From positions 1,550,001 through 1,614,000 of the forward strand of contig NZ_RBII01000001.1 of assembly GCF_003634015.1 (NCBI RefSeq): 64,000 bases of DNA, in the 5' to 3' direction. The first letter of the stretch is position 1. Every line of letters starts with the position of its first letter. This DNA is from Litorimonas taeanensis (GTDB taxonomy: Bacteria; Pseudomonadota; Alphaproteobacteria; Caulobacterales; Maricaulaceae). Both the position numbers and the translations under genes were made by a program. Shown piece by piece: positions 1-9,163 of the stretch. Under the pieces are notes generated by a model. The model searched no databases and had not been told where the DNA came from. It saw nothing but the letters and a program-made list of their open reading frames with translations.

Positions 1-732
1 TTCAATACCGCCTTCGTAATACAGCTCTGTGACGATATCGTCTTCGGGGCGCTCATCCGTAAGGATAATCATCACGCCAGAATTCAAAAAAGCGAGTTCA
101 CGCAGACGGCGCTCTAACGTATTGCGGTCAAACTCTACCATGGTGAAGGTTTCTTCTGAGGGCAGGAAGCGCACGCGCGTCCCCGTTAAAACCTTTTCCG
201 TCCCATCGCGGCGTTTATCAATAGGCGCATCCCCCACGACCTTCAGCGGGGCCACCGCCTCGCCATGGGTGAACTCCATAAAATGCTCTTTACCATCACG
301 CCAAATCGTCAATTGGAGCGAGACAGATAGCGCGTTCACTACCGAGACGCCCACACCGTGAAGGCCGCCTGAAACCTTATAGGAATTGCTGTCAAATTTA
401 CCGCCAGCATGAAGCTGGGTCATGATAACTTCGGCGGCAGAGACGCCTTCTTCTTCGTGAATGGCCACAGGAATACCGCGCCCATTATCGCGAACCGAGA
501 CAGAACCGTCTGTGTGCAAAATCACTTCGACGCGGTCCGCATGGCCGGCAAGGCTCTCATCAATTGAGTTATCAACGACCTCATACACCATGTGATGCAG
601 GCCAGACCCATCATCCGTGTCCCCGATATACATGCCGGGGCGTTTGCGAACGGCATCTAAGCCCTTGAGAACCTTAATAGAATCAGCGCCATATTCGGCA
701 TTACCACCCAGATTTTCAGCAGGTTCAGACAT
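1..732 (-). CDS. gyrB: DNA gyrase subunit B, N-terminal part (runs off window)
   Basis: This is the first 244 codons of a gene that continues past base 1. The product is the ATPase subunit of DNA gyrase, which drives negative supercoiling of DNA in the cytoplasm. The GHKL ATP-binding fold is visible: the [10 protein letters not shown] segment near residues 30-39, the catalytic-type Glu51 followed by VVDNSIDE (52-59), a DNGRGIP loop, and the GLHGVG glycine motif. The [19 protein letters not shown] wording is typical of GyrB rather than ParE. The ATG at 732 is preceded by GGGAG five bases upstream, which supports this start. The neighbouring receptor gene is divergent and unrelated. Confidence 0.95.
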   Translation of the reverse strand, partial: MSEPAENLGGNAEYGADSIKVLKGLDAVRKRPGMYIGDTDDGSGLHHMVYEVVDNSIDESLAGHADRVEVILHTDGSVSVRDNGRGIPVAIHEEEGVSAAEVIMTQLHAGGKFDSNSYKVSGGLHGVGVSVVNALSVSLQLTIWRDGKEHFMEFTHGEAVAPLKVVGDAPIDKRRDGTEKVLTGTRVRFLPSEETFTMVEFDRNTLERRLRELAFLNSGVMIILTDERPEDDIVTELYYEGGIE

Positions 733-974
733 AAATCTCCCTCACCCGCCATGAAGTCTACGAATCGGCGGGGATAAAGGATGTTTTATAGGGGATTTAT
801 GGCGGGAATGGTAGGGTTGAGTGGTGTTTTTAAAATTAGTCGCCCAATCGCATAAGGTACTCATGCCCTCGGCGCCATCTCACTATTTAGTGATTCAATA
901 TAGGCGGGATTATCAAAATTAATTCTGGTGTTTTCGAAAAAATAACAACACTCTCCTTAAAACGGGGCACTTTA

Positions 975-3230
975 ATGAATCGCATAAAAAACTTAGCCAT
1001 ATTTTGTTCAACGCTGTGCCCAATGGCCTCTACGCTAGCCTATGCGCAGACAGGGGAATTACGGACAGGGGATAGTTTGGATGAAATTATTACCACGGCG
1101 CAACGCCGCGTCGAAAATCAACAATCAGTGCCAATTGCGTTAACGGTCTTGGATGACAATTTTATTCTCGACAATGAAATTCAAACCTTAGAAGATTTAA
1201 ATGGGAGTATTCCTAATTTCTACGCCACTCGCTCGGTGTCTTATGGCGCCGCACCGCTGAGCATTCGCGGTATAGGCGGCGCGAATGGCGGCGGTAATTT
1301 TTACAATGATGAACCCGTCGGGGTTTATATTGACGGCGTTTATGTGGCGCGCTTAAGTGTCTCCACATCTGACTTAGCGGACATTGAATCGATACAAGTC
1401 CTGCGCGGACCGCAAGGTACTTTATATGGCCGAAACAGTACAGCCGGCGCGATTTTAATCACCACCAAAGAAAGCCAAATACAACATGAAGGCTCGCTTC
1501 GCCTAAGCGCGACGGACTTAGGTGACTTTAGCGTCCAAGGCGCAATGACGGGGGCCTTGTCAGATCACATCACGGGCCGCCTCGCCTTAGCTTATAGCGA
1601 TAGAGAGGGGTTTGGCACGAACACCGTGGATGATACAACGCCCGGCGGCTCACAAAGTTTTACAGCGCGCGGGCGAGTATCCTTTGAGCCCCAAGATAAT
1701 TTGCAAGTGCATATAATTGCAGAACATCAAAATCGAGAGTCTAATCCAGTCTTGATTGCCGTCACTGATGTTGGATTAACGGGGACGGCGTCGCCTTTTA
1801 TCCAACGTTCTGACCTTAATGAAATTTTGCAATCCAATCGATTTGCTACCAATGATGATAATTACAGTCATTCGACCACGAATAGCCTGACCGTAAATGG
1901 AAGCTATGATTTGGGCGCGCTAAATATAACCACAATTTCTGGCTATCGGGATTGGTCATTAAACGGCAAACAAGATTCAGACAGCACCGCATTACAGCTT
2001 TTCACAAATAGCGGCGACATCAAATCGGAACAATTTTCCCAAGAAATAAGAGTAGCCTCAAATCTTGACGCCCCGCTGAAATGGACTATCGGTGCATATT
2101 ATTTACATGAAACCACAGCCGTAAATTTTGACATTCAAAACTTTCAAGGCTTATTCGGTTTAGGCACAGACGCTGCCTTTAGCGGTCAGCAAGATACTGA
2201 CGCCTATGCTGTCTTTGCAGATGCAACCTACGCCTTTGATGACCGTCTCTCTCTGACAATGGGAGGGCGATATAGCTATGAACACAAAGATTTCACTAAT
2301 GATCTAATTATTTCCACACTAACGGATGGCACGCTCCCCCTAACATTTATGGGCGGCGCAACGCTTCCTGCCGGTTCTATTTTTAGTAATCCCCCGCAAT
2401 TTCAAGATAACGAAAGCTTTAGTGATTTTTCGCCCCGAATAGTCTTAGATTTTCAGCTTAATCCCAATACGCTCTTTTACAGCAGCTATAGCCAAGGCTT
2501 TAAAAGCGGTGGATTTAATTCCTTTGGCTTAGCTTCGGCCTTTGAGTCCGAAAATATAGAATCGTATGAGGCAGGGTTTAAAACCGAATTTGCAGAGAAC
2601 AGGCTACGCCTAAATGCGTCGGCTTTTGCGTATGATTATTCTAACTTACAAATCAGGCTGCCCGTGCCCACAGGTGGAGTCGATATTCAAAATATTGGCA
2701 CCGCGAAAATTCACGGATTGGAACTTGAAACCCATGCTAAATTGATGCGAGGGCTCATGCTTTCAGCCAATATATCTTGGCTAGATACAGAAATTAAAAA
2801 TGGTCTTATCTCTGCTGTCTCGTCATCTGTTGGGCCCTTCCCGATCGGCGCCCCCTTACCAATCACGACTGAAGATACAGCGGGTAATCCTTTAACGCGT
2901 TCGCCCAATTTTTCTGGATATTTCAATATCCGTTATGAAAAACCTATGGGCCACTTGAAAGCGGGTATGAGCGCAACTCTAAAACATCAATCCGGCGTCC
3001 ATTTCCTTGAAACCAATCAAAACAGTCCAACCTTTAGCAATGAAGCTTGGGAGGAGATTGATATTCGCGCCTCACTCGCCGCCCGCAATGACAATTGGGA
3101 ACTGGCCCTATTCGGTAAAAACATTTTCAACAATCGACATATTACAGCCGTCACGGCCTTGGGTGGTTTCCCAAATGCCAGCGTAAATGAACCTGTAAAA
3201 TGGGGCGTCGAGGCTTTGATAAAATACTAG
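975..3230 (+). CDS. TonB-dependent outer-membrane receptor
   Basis: The 751-residue product is an outer-membrane, TonB-energised uptake receptor of unknown substrate. A signal peptide ends near AYAQ (residues 22-25). A TonB-box-like DEIITTAQRR follows at about 34-43, then a plug domain with the usual IRGIGG, GVYIDGVYV and VLRGPQGTLYGRNSTAGA segments. The remainder is a 22-strand barrel-type sequence ending in Tyr. The EIIxTAQRR wording is common in receptors of Caulobacterales and Sphingomonadales for complex organic molecules, but the ligand cannot be read from sequence. It is convergent with a winged-helix/TPR regulator, the two stops being 3 bp apart. That arrangement suggests, but does not prove, a regulatory link. 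No Fur-like box was seen upstream. Confidence 0.92.
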   Translation: MNRIKNLAIFCSTLCPMASTLAYAQTGELRTGDSLDEIITTAQRRVENQQSVPIALTVLDDNFILDNEIQTLEDLNGSIPNFYATRSVSYGAAPLSIRGIGGANGGGNFYNDEPVGVYIDGVYVARLSVSTSDLADIESIQVLRGPQGTLYGRNSTAGAILITTKESQIQHEGSLRLSATDLGDFSVQGAMTGALSDHITGRLALAYSDREGFGTNTVDDTTPGGSQSFTARGRVSFEPQDNLQVHIIAEHQNRESNPVLIAVTDVGLTGTASPFIQRSDLNEILQSNRFATNDDNYSHSTTNSLTVNGSYDLGALNITTISGYRDWSLNGKQDSDSTALQLFTNSGDIKSEQFSQEIRVASNLDAPLKWTIGAYYLHETTAVNFDIQNFQGLFGLGTDAAFSGQQDTDAYAVFADATYAFDDRLSLTMGGRYSYEHKDFTNDLIISTLTDGTLPLTFMGGATLPAGSIFSNPPQFQDNESFSDFSPRIVLDFQLNPNTLFYSSYSQGFKSGGFNSFGLASAFESENIESYEAGFKTEFAENRLRLNASAFAYDYSNLQIRLPVPTGGVDIQNIGTAKIHGLELETHAKLMRGLMLSANISWLDTEIKNGLISAVSSSVGPFPIGAPLPITTEDTAGNPLTRSPNFSGYFNIRYEKPMGHLKAGMSATLKHQSGVHFLETNQNSPTFSNEAWEEIDIRASLAARNDNWELALFGKNIFNNRHITAVTALGGFPNASVNEPVKWGVEALIKY

Positions 3231-3233
3231 TCT

Positions 3234-4907
3234 TTACAGGGACACAAGCTGATCCAACACAATCCCGCACTCGCGCTTATTGGGTGAGTTTTCAGACCAT
3301 TTTTTTATTTCACTTACAAATTCCGTAGCGATATCCGCACTGCCATATTTTTTTGCCCGCGTAACACATGTCTGCGCGAGCGCAATCTTACCAGCCCCGA
3401 CATAAGCCCAAGCGAGTGATAAATGAGGCTGATAGTAATTTGGCGTTCGTATAATGGCATCCTGACAGGCAGGAATGGCCGCTTTATAGTCAAGCATAAA
3501 TAAATGTGCAGTTCCGCGATAAGTGGCCCATAATCCAAACCTTGGGTGATGGGGCGCTTGGGCTTCTGCCTTTTCTATCAAGGCTATTCCGTCACTATCT
3601 GCATGCCGTAAACAGCGTTGCCAGCCCAACACTGCACGCGCATGAGCAGCATTCGGATTAATGTCCACGGCTCTCTCAAGATAGGCAATCGCAGCGTCAG
3701 GATTGTGAAACATCGTACTTACAATCCCCATGGCAATGATAACGTCAGAGTCATTGGGCGCCGTCGACAGCGCTTCGGCAATAAGGCGGTTGGCACGTTT
3801 CTTTGTTGCCGCCTCATCCTCTGTCCATTTACTCACAACATTTTGGCTCAATTGCACGGCGAGCTCTGCTTTTACAATGGGGTTATCAGGCTCAATCAAC
3901 AACGCCTCTTCAAGGTGTTGTTTAATTTGTTGCGCTGTTTGCGGGCCGTAATTGGCGCGTAAGTTTTTCGCGAGCTGCACTCTCTCATAAGTCTCGATTT
4001 CAAAAGGTCTCAGGCTTTCCTTTGGCGGAAGGTTTGTAGATCGGACTTTAGTTGAAATAGCTGTAGAGATGCTCTGCACGATGTCGCCTTCAACATCATA
4101 AAAATGATCGACCGCAGCTTCGAAAGTTTCTGTCCATTCAAGGCGCGCATTTACAGCATCTATCAGCTCGACATTTATACGTATGCGCCGATTATGTGTC
4201 GTTAGAAATGCCGAAACGAGGTATTTAACTTTCAAAGCATTCGCAATATCAGTCGGGTCTTCTTGGCTCCGCGTTACAAAGGATACGGAACTGCTCGGCG
4301 AAACGTGTAACCAATGAGAGCGAGACAGCAGAGCCGTAAGACCTCTTGTCATCCCATCTCTAAGGAGCTCTGTGTCTGTGCTTTGCCCCTGTACGGGAAG
4401 AACAGCCACAGAGTAGAGTGACCGGCGCAATGAAGCCCGGCCAGGCTCAGACGCTGGCCCTGTTCTCCCCTCTGTTAACCCGCTTATCAGAGGCCTTGTC
4501 AATTGGGGCGGTTGATCGGTGGGCCAGAAACGCTGCCCATCCCTGATTAGACTATCACCGCGTTGAATTTCGGCCTCTAATCGATAACCGATTTTAGGAA
4601 CTGTTTTTATAAGGCTCTTGATATTATGGATGCTCGAAAAAGCTTTGCGAAGTAAGTAAACTAAACGCGTCAGGCTCTCATCGCCGCCATCAGCATTTGG
4701 CCAAATTCGGCGAATAAGTTCATCACGATGCCAAGTCGAATGGGGACGCTCTGCCATCACTTGCAACAAAATCATGACTTTGGGTTCAGTGGTTGAAACG
4801 CCTGCCCCGCTCCGAATCGTCAGAGCCGCAGGTTCAACCCAGCAATTTTGAATGCTGAAGCGATCAAAGGACAGCGTTGATGAAAAACCGCTTTCGGTCA
4901 TCGACAA
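3234..4907 (-). CDS. Winged-helix (OmpR/CadC-type) regulator with TPR domain
   Basis: A transcription regulator of about 557 residues. An OmpR-type winged-helix DNA-binding domain lies near residues 25-115, with the HRDELIRRIWP and TVPKIGYRL segments. A middle domain begins with SVAVLPVQG, as in CadC-like regulators that carry a TolB/FlgO-like region, and the C-terminal half (about 330-530) is built of tetratricopeptide repeats. I see no transmembrane helix between the DNA-binding and middle domains, unlike CadC, so it is probably cytoplasmic. Two starts compete: TTG at 4907, with AAGGA nine bases upstream, and ATG at 4901 (MTESG). The spacing favours TTG. Its likely target is the convergent TonB receptor, by position only. 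Confidence 0.82.
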   Translation of the reverse strand: MSMTESGFSSTLSFDRFSIQNCWVEPAALTIRSGAGVSTTEPKVMILLQVMAERPHSTWHRDELIRRIWPNADGGDESLTRLVYLLRKAFSSIHNIKSLIKTVPKIGYRLEAEIQRGDSLIRDGQRFWPTDQPPQLTRPLISGLTEGRTGPASEPGRASLRRSLYSVAVLPVQGQSTDTELLRDGMTRGLTALLSRSHWLHVSPSSSVSFVTRSQEDPTDIANALKVKYLVSAFLTTHNRRIRINVELIDAVNARLEWTETFEAAVDHFYDVEGDIVQSISTAISTKVRSTNLPPKESLRPFEIETYERVQLAKNLRANYGPQTAQQIKQHLEEALLIEPDNPIVKAELAVQLSQNVVSKWTEDEAATKKRANRLIAEALSTAPNDSDVIIAMGIVSTMFHNPDAAIAYLERAVDINPNAAHARAVLGWQRCLRHADSDGIALIEKAEAQAPHHPRFGLWATYRGTAHLFMLDYKAAIPACQDAIIRTPNYYQPHLSLAWAYVGAGKIALAQTCVTRAKKYGSADIATEFVSEIKKWSENSPNKRECGIVLDQLVSL

Positions 4908-5292
4908 TTAGAATCTTCCTTTTTAACCACAGATTTTTCTATAGCTGTTGCAAAAAATATTCAATATTTCTTTCCTCCATCATATTTCCATCAGGACTTC
5001 ACCCCAAATTTCGCGCAACCCGTTTTCGAAGATCAAAAAGGGAATTCAAACAGGGGCAATATGTCAGCAGGCTTTCATAAAGCCCCTGGTCCCCCAAAAT
5101 AGAGACAAGGTATCCGATCTGCGTCACGCAGCGGCTCTGCTTGGATTCCAATTGATCTTCAATCGTTGCTGACCACACAGCTTTGCTGCGTGAACAGATG
5201 GGGCGCGAGGCGCAGGCGGCGGAACCTTTTGGGGTTGTCCGTCGCCAGCGCCAGCTCATGCACCCTCGTTTTAATTATTCTGGGAGAGCGCT
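4908..5292. other. Intergenic region between divergent regulator and adhesin genes
   Basis: A 385-bp non-coding stretch that must hold the promoters of two divergent genes. I see no confident promoter pair or operator. The right end carries GGGAG at 5282-5286, six bases before the GTG of the adhesin gene, which is a good ribosome binding site. Short open frames in the stretch show no recognisable family. Confidence 0.6.
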
Positions 5293-8200
5293 GTGATCAC
5301 TGCAAGACACACATCAAAATTACCATCATTATTGAGCATTAGCGCGCTGGCGCTCACGCTTAGCCTTGCCGCGACGGCCTTTAACGGAGGACAGGCTCTT
5401 GCTCAGGATAACTCCTGCATACTGGACACAGGAACTCTTCCAGGCGCTGCCGATGGCTTTGACTCGGACGGCGGCGCGGATGCTACAGGCAGAGTAGAAA
5501 ATTTCGCCTGCGGGCCAAATGCTGACGCGACCGGAACTGGGGCCTTCGGGGCCAATACGGCCGTAGGAGATAACGCAAATGCCAGCGGCAATGACAGTTT
5601 CAATACCGCAGTGGGCAGCTTTTCCAACGCATCAGGCGAGGGTTCGGTAAACAGTGCTTTCGGCCGAGGTGCCCGGGCCTTTGGGGACAACAGTTTTAAT
5701 ATCGCGGCAGGAAGAGATTCCATCGCCTCTGGCAATAATAGCAGCAATACCGCCTACGGTACTTATGCCGTTGCTGCCGGCGATCTCAGTTTCAACCTTG
5801 CCACCGGAGCGGGGGCTCAGGCCTCAGGCGACAATGGTAGAAATACTGCCATAGGATCTGATGCGCGCACTGAGGGTGACAATAGCCGCAACACGGCTAT
5901 CGGCGCGCACTCTGGGGCGTTTGGCGCAAATAGCAGGAATACCGCAACAGGCGCGAATGCGGATGCAACCGGCGAGATGAGTTTCAACGTTGCCAGCGGC
6001 CATTTTTCTATAGCCAGAGGTGACAACAGCCGAAATATCTCCAGCGGCTATTTATCTAGGGCCGACGGTGATATCTCAAGAAACATAGCAATTGGTGATG
6101 GCGCAGACGCTAGCGGTGATGAAAGCGCCAATTTGGCCAATGGGTGGTCGAGTAACGCGAGCGGCGCGGTAGGTTTCAATATCGCAACGGGCGTCGCCGC
6201 TGATGCTAGCGGTAATGAGAGCGAGAATATTGCCTTAGGACGATTTGCAGATGCGAGCGGTGACAATAGCGGCAATATGGCGAATGGGTCATTTTCCAAT
6301 GCGAGCGGCGCCACAAGCATCAACCTTGCGACAGGCAATAGTAGCGATGCCAGGGGTGATTTGAGTCGCAATATCGCCTCAGGCCATGTAGCCAATGCCA
6401 GCGGTGATTTAAGCCGCAATATCGCCTCAGGCGATGCGGCCAATGCCAGCGGTGATGATAGTGAGAATATCGCCATAGGGCTAGCGTCCAATGCCAGCGG
6501 CGACGACAGCGGCAATATGGCGAATGGGCGATTTTCTAATGCAAGCGGCGCCATGAGTAACAATATTGCGACAGGCAATGGAGCCAATGCCAGCGGTGAT
6601 TTAGGTCGAAATATCGCCTTAGGCGAAGCGTCCAATGCCAGCGGCGAGGAAAGCTATAATATAGCAAATGGGGCGTTTTCTAATGCGAGTGGCGCCATGA
6701 GCCAAAATATTGCGACAGGCCTTAGGGCCGATGCCAGCGGCGCCATGAGTATCAATATTGCGACAGGCAATAGAGCCAATGCCAGCGGCGCGGAAAGTAA
6801 CAATATAGCCAATGGATCGTTTTCCAATGCGAGTGGCGCCATGAGCCAAAATATTGCGACAGGCCTTAGGGCCGATGCCAGCGGTGATTTAGGCCGTAAT
6901 ATCGCCTCAGGCGATGCCTCTAATGCTAGCGGCGAGGAAAGTTACAATATAGCAAATGGGGCGTTTTCCAATGCGAGCGGCGCCATGAGTAACAATATTG
7001 CGACAGGCAATGGAGCCGATGCCAGCGGTGATTTAGGTCGCAATATCGCCTCAGGCGATTCCTCCAATGCCAGCGGCGAGGAAAGTTACAATATAGCAAA
7101 TGGGGCGTTTTCCAATGCGAGCGGCGCCATGAGTAACAATATTGCGACAGGCACTGGAGCCAATGCCAGCGGCGAGGAAAGTAACAATATAGCCAATGGA
7201 TCGTTTTCCAATGCGAGTGGCAATAATAGCTTCAACACGGCGAGCGGGATCTATTCGATTGCTACGGGTGACAACAGCGATAACTATGCAGTTGGGCGTA
7301 ATGCAATAGCCTTTGGAAATAATAGTACCAACAACGCCATCGGCCGATTTTCTGATGCTAGTGGCTCCAACAGTGCCAATATATCCTATGGTGCCGGGGC
7401 GGTATCCCAAGGCGATAACAGTTTCAATACCGCCATTGGTGATGGTTCAAATGCGTCTGGTGACTCTAGTAACAATATTGCCAACGGAAGACGCAACAAT
7501 GCCTCAGGTAATGAAAGCCGCAATATTGCTTTCGGTTTAGGGGCCGTCTCAGCCGGTAACTTTAGTGATAATTACGCAACCGGTCTTGCCGCCAATGCGA
7601 GTGGGACTAATAGCCAAAACATGGCCAACGGACGCGCATCAAATGCTAGCGGTGACGGCAGCGCCAATATCGCCTTTGGGGCGGACTTAAATTATGACGG
7701 CACAGGTGCAGATGCCCGCGGCCCCGGCACGATGCAAATCGCCATTGGCGCTGACAGTGCTGCAACAGGCGAGAATGCCTTGGCGATTGGCGGGCAGGCG
7801 CAAGCCACCTTTGCTAATTCCATTGCCCTCGGCATGGGCTCCATCACCTATCGCGCAAATACTGTTTCTGTCGGCGCGGTCGGTGCTGAACGGCAAATTA
7901 CGAATGTCGCCGCAGGTACACAGGGCACAGACGCGGTAAATGTGAACCAATTAAATGGTGTTCAGTCGACTGTGAACACGAATAGTACGGCCATCGGCGC
8001 CAATAGCGCAGCGATTGGAAATAATGGTACGGCCATAGCAGGCAACACAGCCGCCATTGGCACAAACAGTACAGCCATAGCCGGAAACACGGCTGCCATC
8101 GGCACGAACACGACAGCCATAGCGGGCAATACCGCCGCCATCGGCACTAACACGACAGCCATAGCGGGCAATACCGCCGCGATTGGCGCGAACAGCACAG

Positions 8201-8850
8201 CCATAGCCGGCAATACTACGGCGATTAATAGCGTCAGAGCCGACCTCACCACGACGCAAAGTGATGTCGCCGCCAACACGGCCTCTATAGGAACGAATAC
8301 GGCCGCCATATCTACAAACAGCACCCGTATTCAAGGGAATGCCAATAATATAGCGGCCATAGAAACCGATATTAGCGGCGTAACAACGCGCGTGACGGCG
8401 GCGGAAACTGGTGTGGCTGACAATCGCACGGCTATTGCTTCAAACTCTCAATCAATTGCAGGCAACTCGGCGCGCATTACAACCAATGCCGCAGACATCA
8501 TGGCAAATTCTGGATTAATTGCGTCCAATAGTTTGGGTATATCAGCGAATAAATCAGCGATAGATTTAAATACAGCAGCCATTTCAAATAACGCCGAGGG
8601 CCTAAGCAAAGTCAGGCACGGATCTGCGGCTTTGGCCTCTATTCCTGATCTTTATTTAGGGTCTGATGAAACATGGAGCATTGCGGGTGGATTGGCGCTT
8701 TATGATGATGGATTTGGCGGCTCAGAAACGGGTTTTGGGGGCGGCATACAAATGCGTAGTCGCACCTCTGATAAATGGTCTGTTGGCATCTCTAGCGCCA
8801 TTTCGGGCGACGCCGCAATCGTTCGCGTCCAAGGCCGCATAGGCGGCTAA
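5293..8850 (+). CDS. Trimeric autotransporter adhesin (YadA/Hia-type), type Vc secretion
   Basis: The 1185-residue product is expected to be a surface-anchored homotrimeric adhesin. In order: a signal peptide (1-38, cleavage after QALA); a short entry region; a head of 44 consecutive 16-residue units from residue 99 to about 802, of the form G-x-x-S-x-N-I-A-x-G-x-x-x-x-A-S; a second head part with NALAIG and NSIALG (about 803-865); a classical neck (RQITNVAAG...DAVNVNQLN, about 867-887); a coiled-coil stalk of heptads of the IxxN type (about 888-1106); and a C-terminal YadA-like membrane anchor of roughly 75 residues. The GTG start has GGGAG six bases upstream. Two oddities are a head period of 16 rather than the usual 14, and an anchor ending in GRIGG without the usual terminal aromatic residue. 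No partner genes are adjacent. Confidence 0.9.
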   Translation: MITARHTSKLPSLLSISALALTLSLAATAFNGGQALAQDNSCILDTGTLPGAADGFDSDGGADATGRVENFACGPNADATGTGAFGANTAVGDNANASGNDSFNTAVGSFSNASGEGSVNSAFGRGARAFGDNSFNIAAGRDSIASGNNSSNTAYGTYAVAAGDLSFNLATGAGAQASGDNGRNTAIGSDARTEGDNSRNTAIGAHSGAFGANSRNTATGANADATGEMSFNVASGHFSIARGDNSRNISSGYLSRADGDISRNIAIGDGADASGDESANLANGWSSNASGAVGFNIATGVAADASGNESENIALGRFADASGDNSGNMANGSFSNASGATSINLATGNSSDARGDLSRNIASGHVANASGDLSRNIASGDAANASGDDSENIAIGLASNASGDDSGNMANGRFSNASGAMSNNIATGNGANASGDLGRNIALGEASNASGEESYNIANGAFSNASGAMSQNIATGLRADASGAMSINIATGNRANASGAESNNIANGSFSNASGAMSQNIATGLRADASGDLGRNIASGDASNASGEESYNIANGAFSNASGAMSNNIATGNGADASGDLGRNIASGDSSNASGEESYNIANGAFSNASGAMSNNIATGTGANASGEESNNIANGSFSNASGNNSFNTASGIYSIATGDNSDNYAVGRNAIAFGNNSTNNAIGRFSDASGSNSANISYGAGAVSQGDNSFNTAIGDGSNASGDSSNNIANGRRNNASGNESRNIAFGLGAVSAGNFSDNYATGLAANASGTNSQNMANGRASNASGDGSANIAFGADLNYDGTGADARGPGTMQIAIGADSAATGENALAIGGQAQATFANSIALGMGSITYRANTVSVGAVGAERQITNVAAGTQGTDAVNVNQLNGVQSTVNTNSTAIGANSAAIGNNGTAIAGNTAAIGTNSTAIAGNTAAIGTNTTAIAGNTAAIGTNTTAIAGNTAAIGANSTAIAGNTTAINSVRADLTTTQSDVAANTASIGTNTAAISTNSTRIQGNANNIAAIETDISGVTTRVTAAETGVADNRTAIASNSQSIAGNSARITTNAADIMANSGLIASNSLGISANKSAIDLNTAAISNNAEGLSKVRHGSAALASIPDLYLGSDETWSIAGGLALYDDGFGGSETGFGGGIQMRSRTSDKWSVGISSAISGDAAIVRVQGRIGG
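5587..7698 (+). repeat. 44 x 48-bp tandem repeats encoding the adhesin head
   Basis: The period is exactly 48 bp throughout: units begin at 5587, 6691, 6835, 6931, 7075 and 7651, all in phase. Neighbouring units differ in a few residues, but some are identical at DNA level: unit 24 (6691-6738) equals unit 27 (6835-6882). Between 6451 and 7170 the units alternate in threes, making five copies of a 144-bp supra-repeat. The identical blocks point to recent duplication or gene conversion. Confidence 0.93.
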
Positions 8851-9163
8851 ACCCGCCACACGGTGCCACAACCTGATTAAAATACAGGGGATTAAAACAC
8901 AGGGGATTAAAACAGAGGGTCGGTGTTAAGTTTCAACTGAGAAATGAAACGGTGTGATTAAGAAACTAGGACGTAAGTATTGAGAAGCGAGGGAGTTAAA
9001 AATCACCTTAGGGGTGTTAGCTCGTGTAATTTGATTTCAAGATAGAACGTATAATTCCTGCCAATTAACATCCGAATCATAACAATCTCTATATTCGGCA
9101 CTACCAAACATTTTGCCAGAAACAAACCAAACCAGCATACCATGGAAAAAACAATCCTTTACT
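8851..9163. other. Intergenic region downstream of adhesin
   Basis: A 313-bp gap between two convergent genes. It holds the three 15-bp direct repeats at 8876-8920 (separate entry) and becomes A+T-rich toward the right. A GGCGG/CCGCC inverted repeat spans the adhesin stop codon but has no T-tract. No convincing gene was found. Confidence 0.6.
8876..8920 (+). repeat. Three tandem 15-bp repeats
   Basis: Consecutive units ATTAAAATACAGGGG, ATTAAAACACAGGGG and ATTAAAACAGAGGGT begin 26 bp after the adhesin stop codon. They could be a slippage-derived minisatellite or a protein-binding array. Function unknown. Confidence 0.9.

Noticed and set aside
5587-7698. CRISPR-like array
   Set aside because: The repeats are contiguous and coding, without unique spacers. 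The 8876-8920 repeats are also contiguous. No cas gene is present.
5403-8334. Several long antisense and shifted open frames across the adhesin gene
   Set aside because: They follow from the 48-bp in-phase repeats, which keep any stop-free frame open over many units. Their translations are low complexity and match no family.
9037-9138. A 33-codon minus-strand frame (starting MLVWFVSGKMF) between the GIY-YIG gene and the 15-bp repeats
   Set aside because: No ribosome binding site, no recognisable family, and A+T-rich DNA gives such frames by chance. It could be tested by ribosome profiling.
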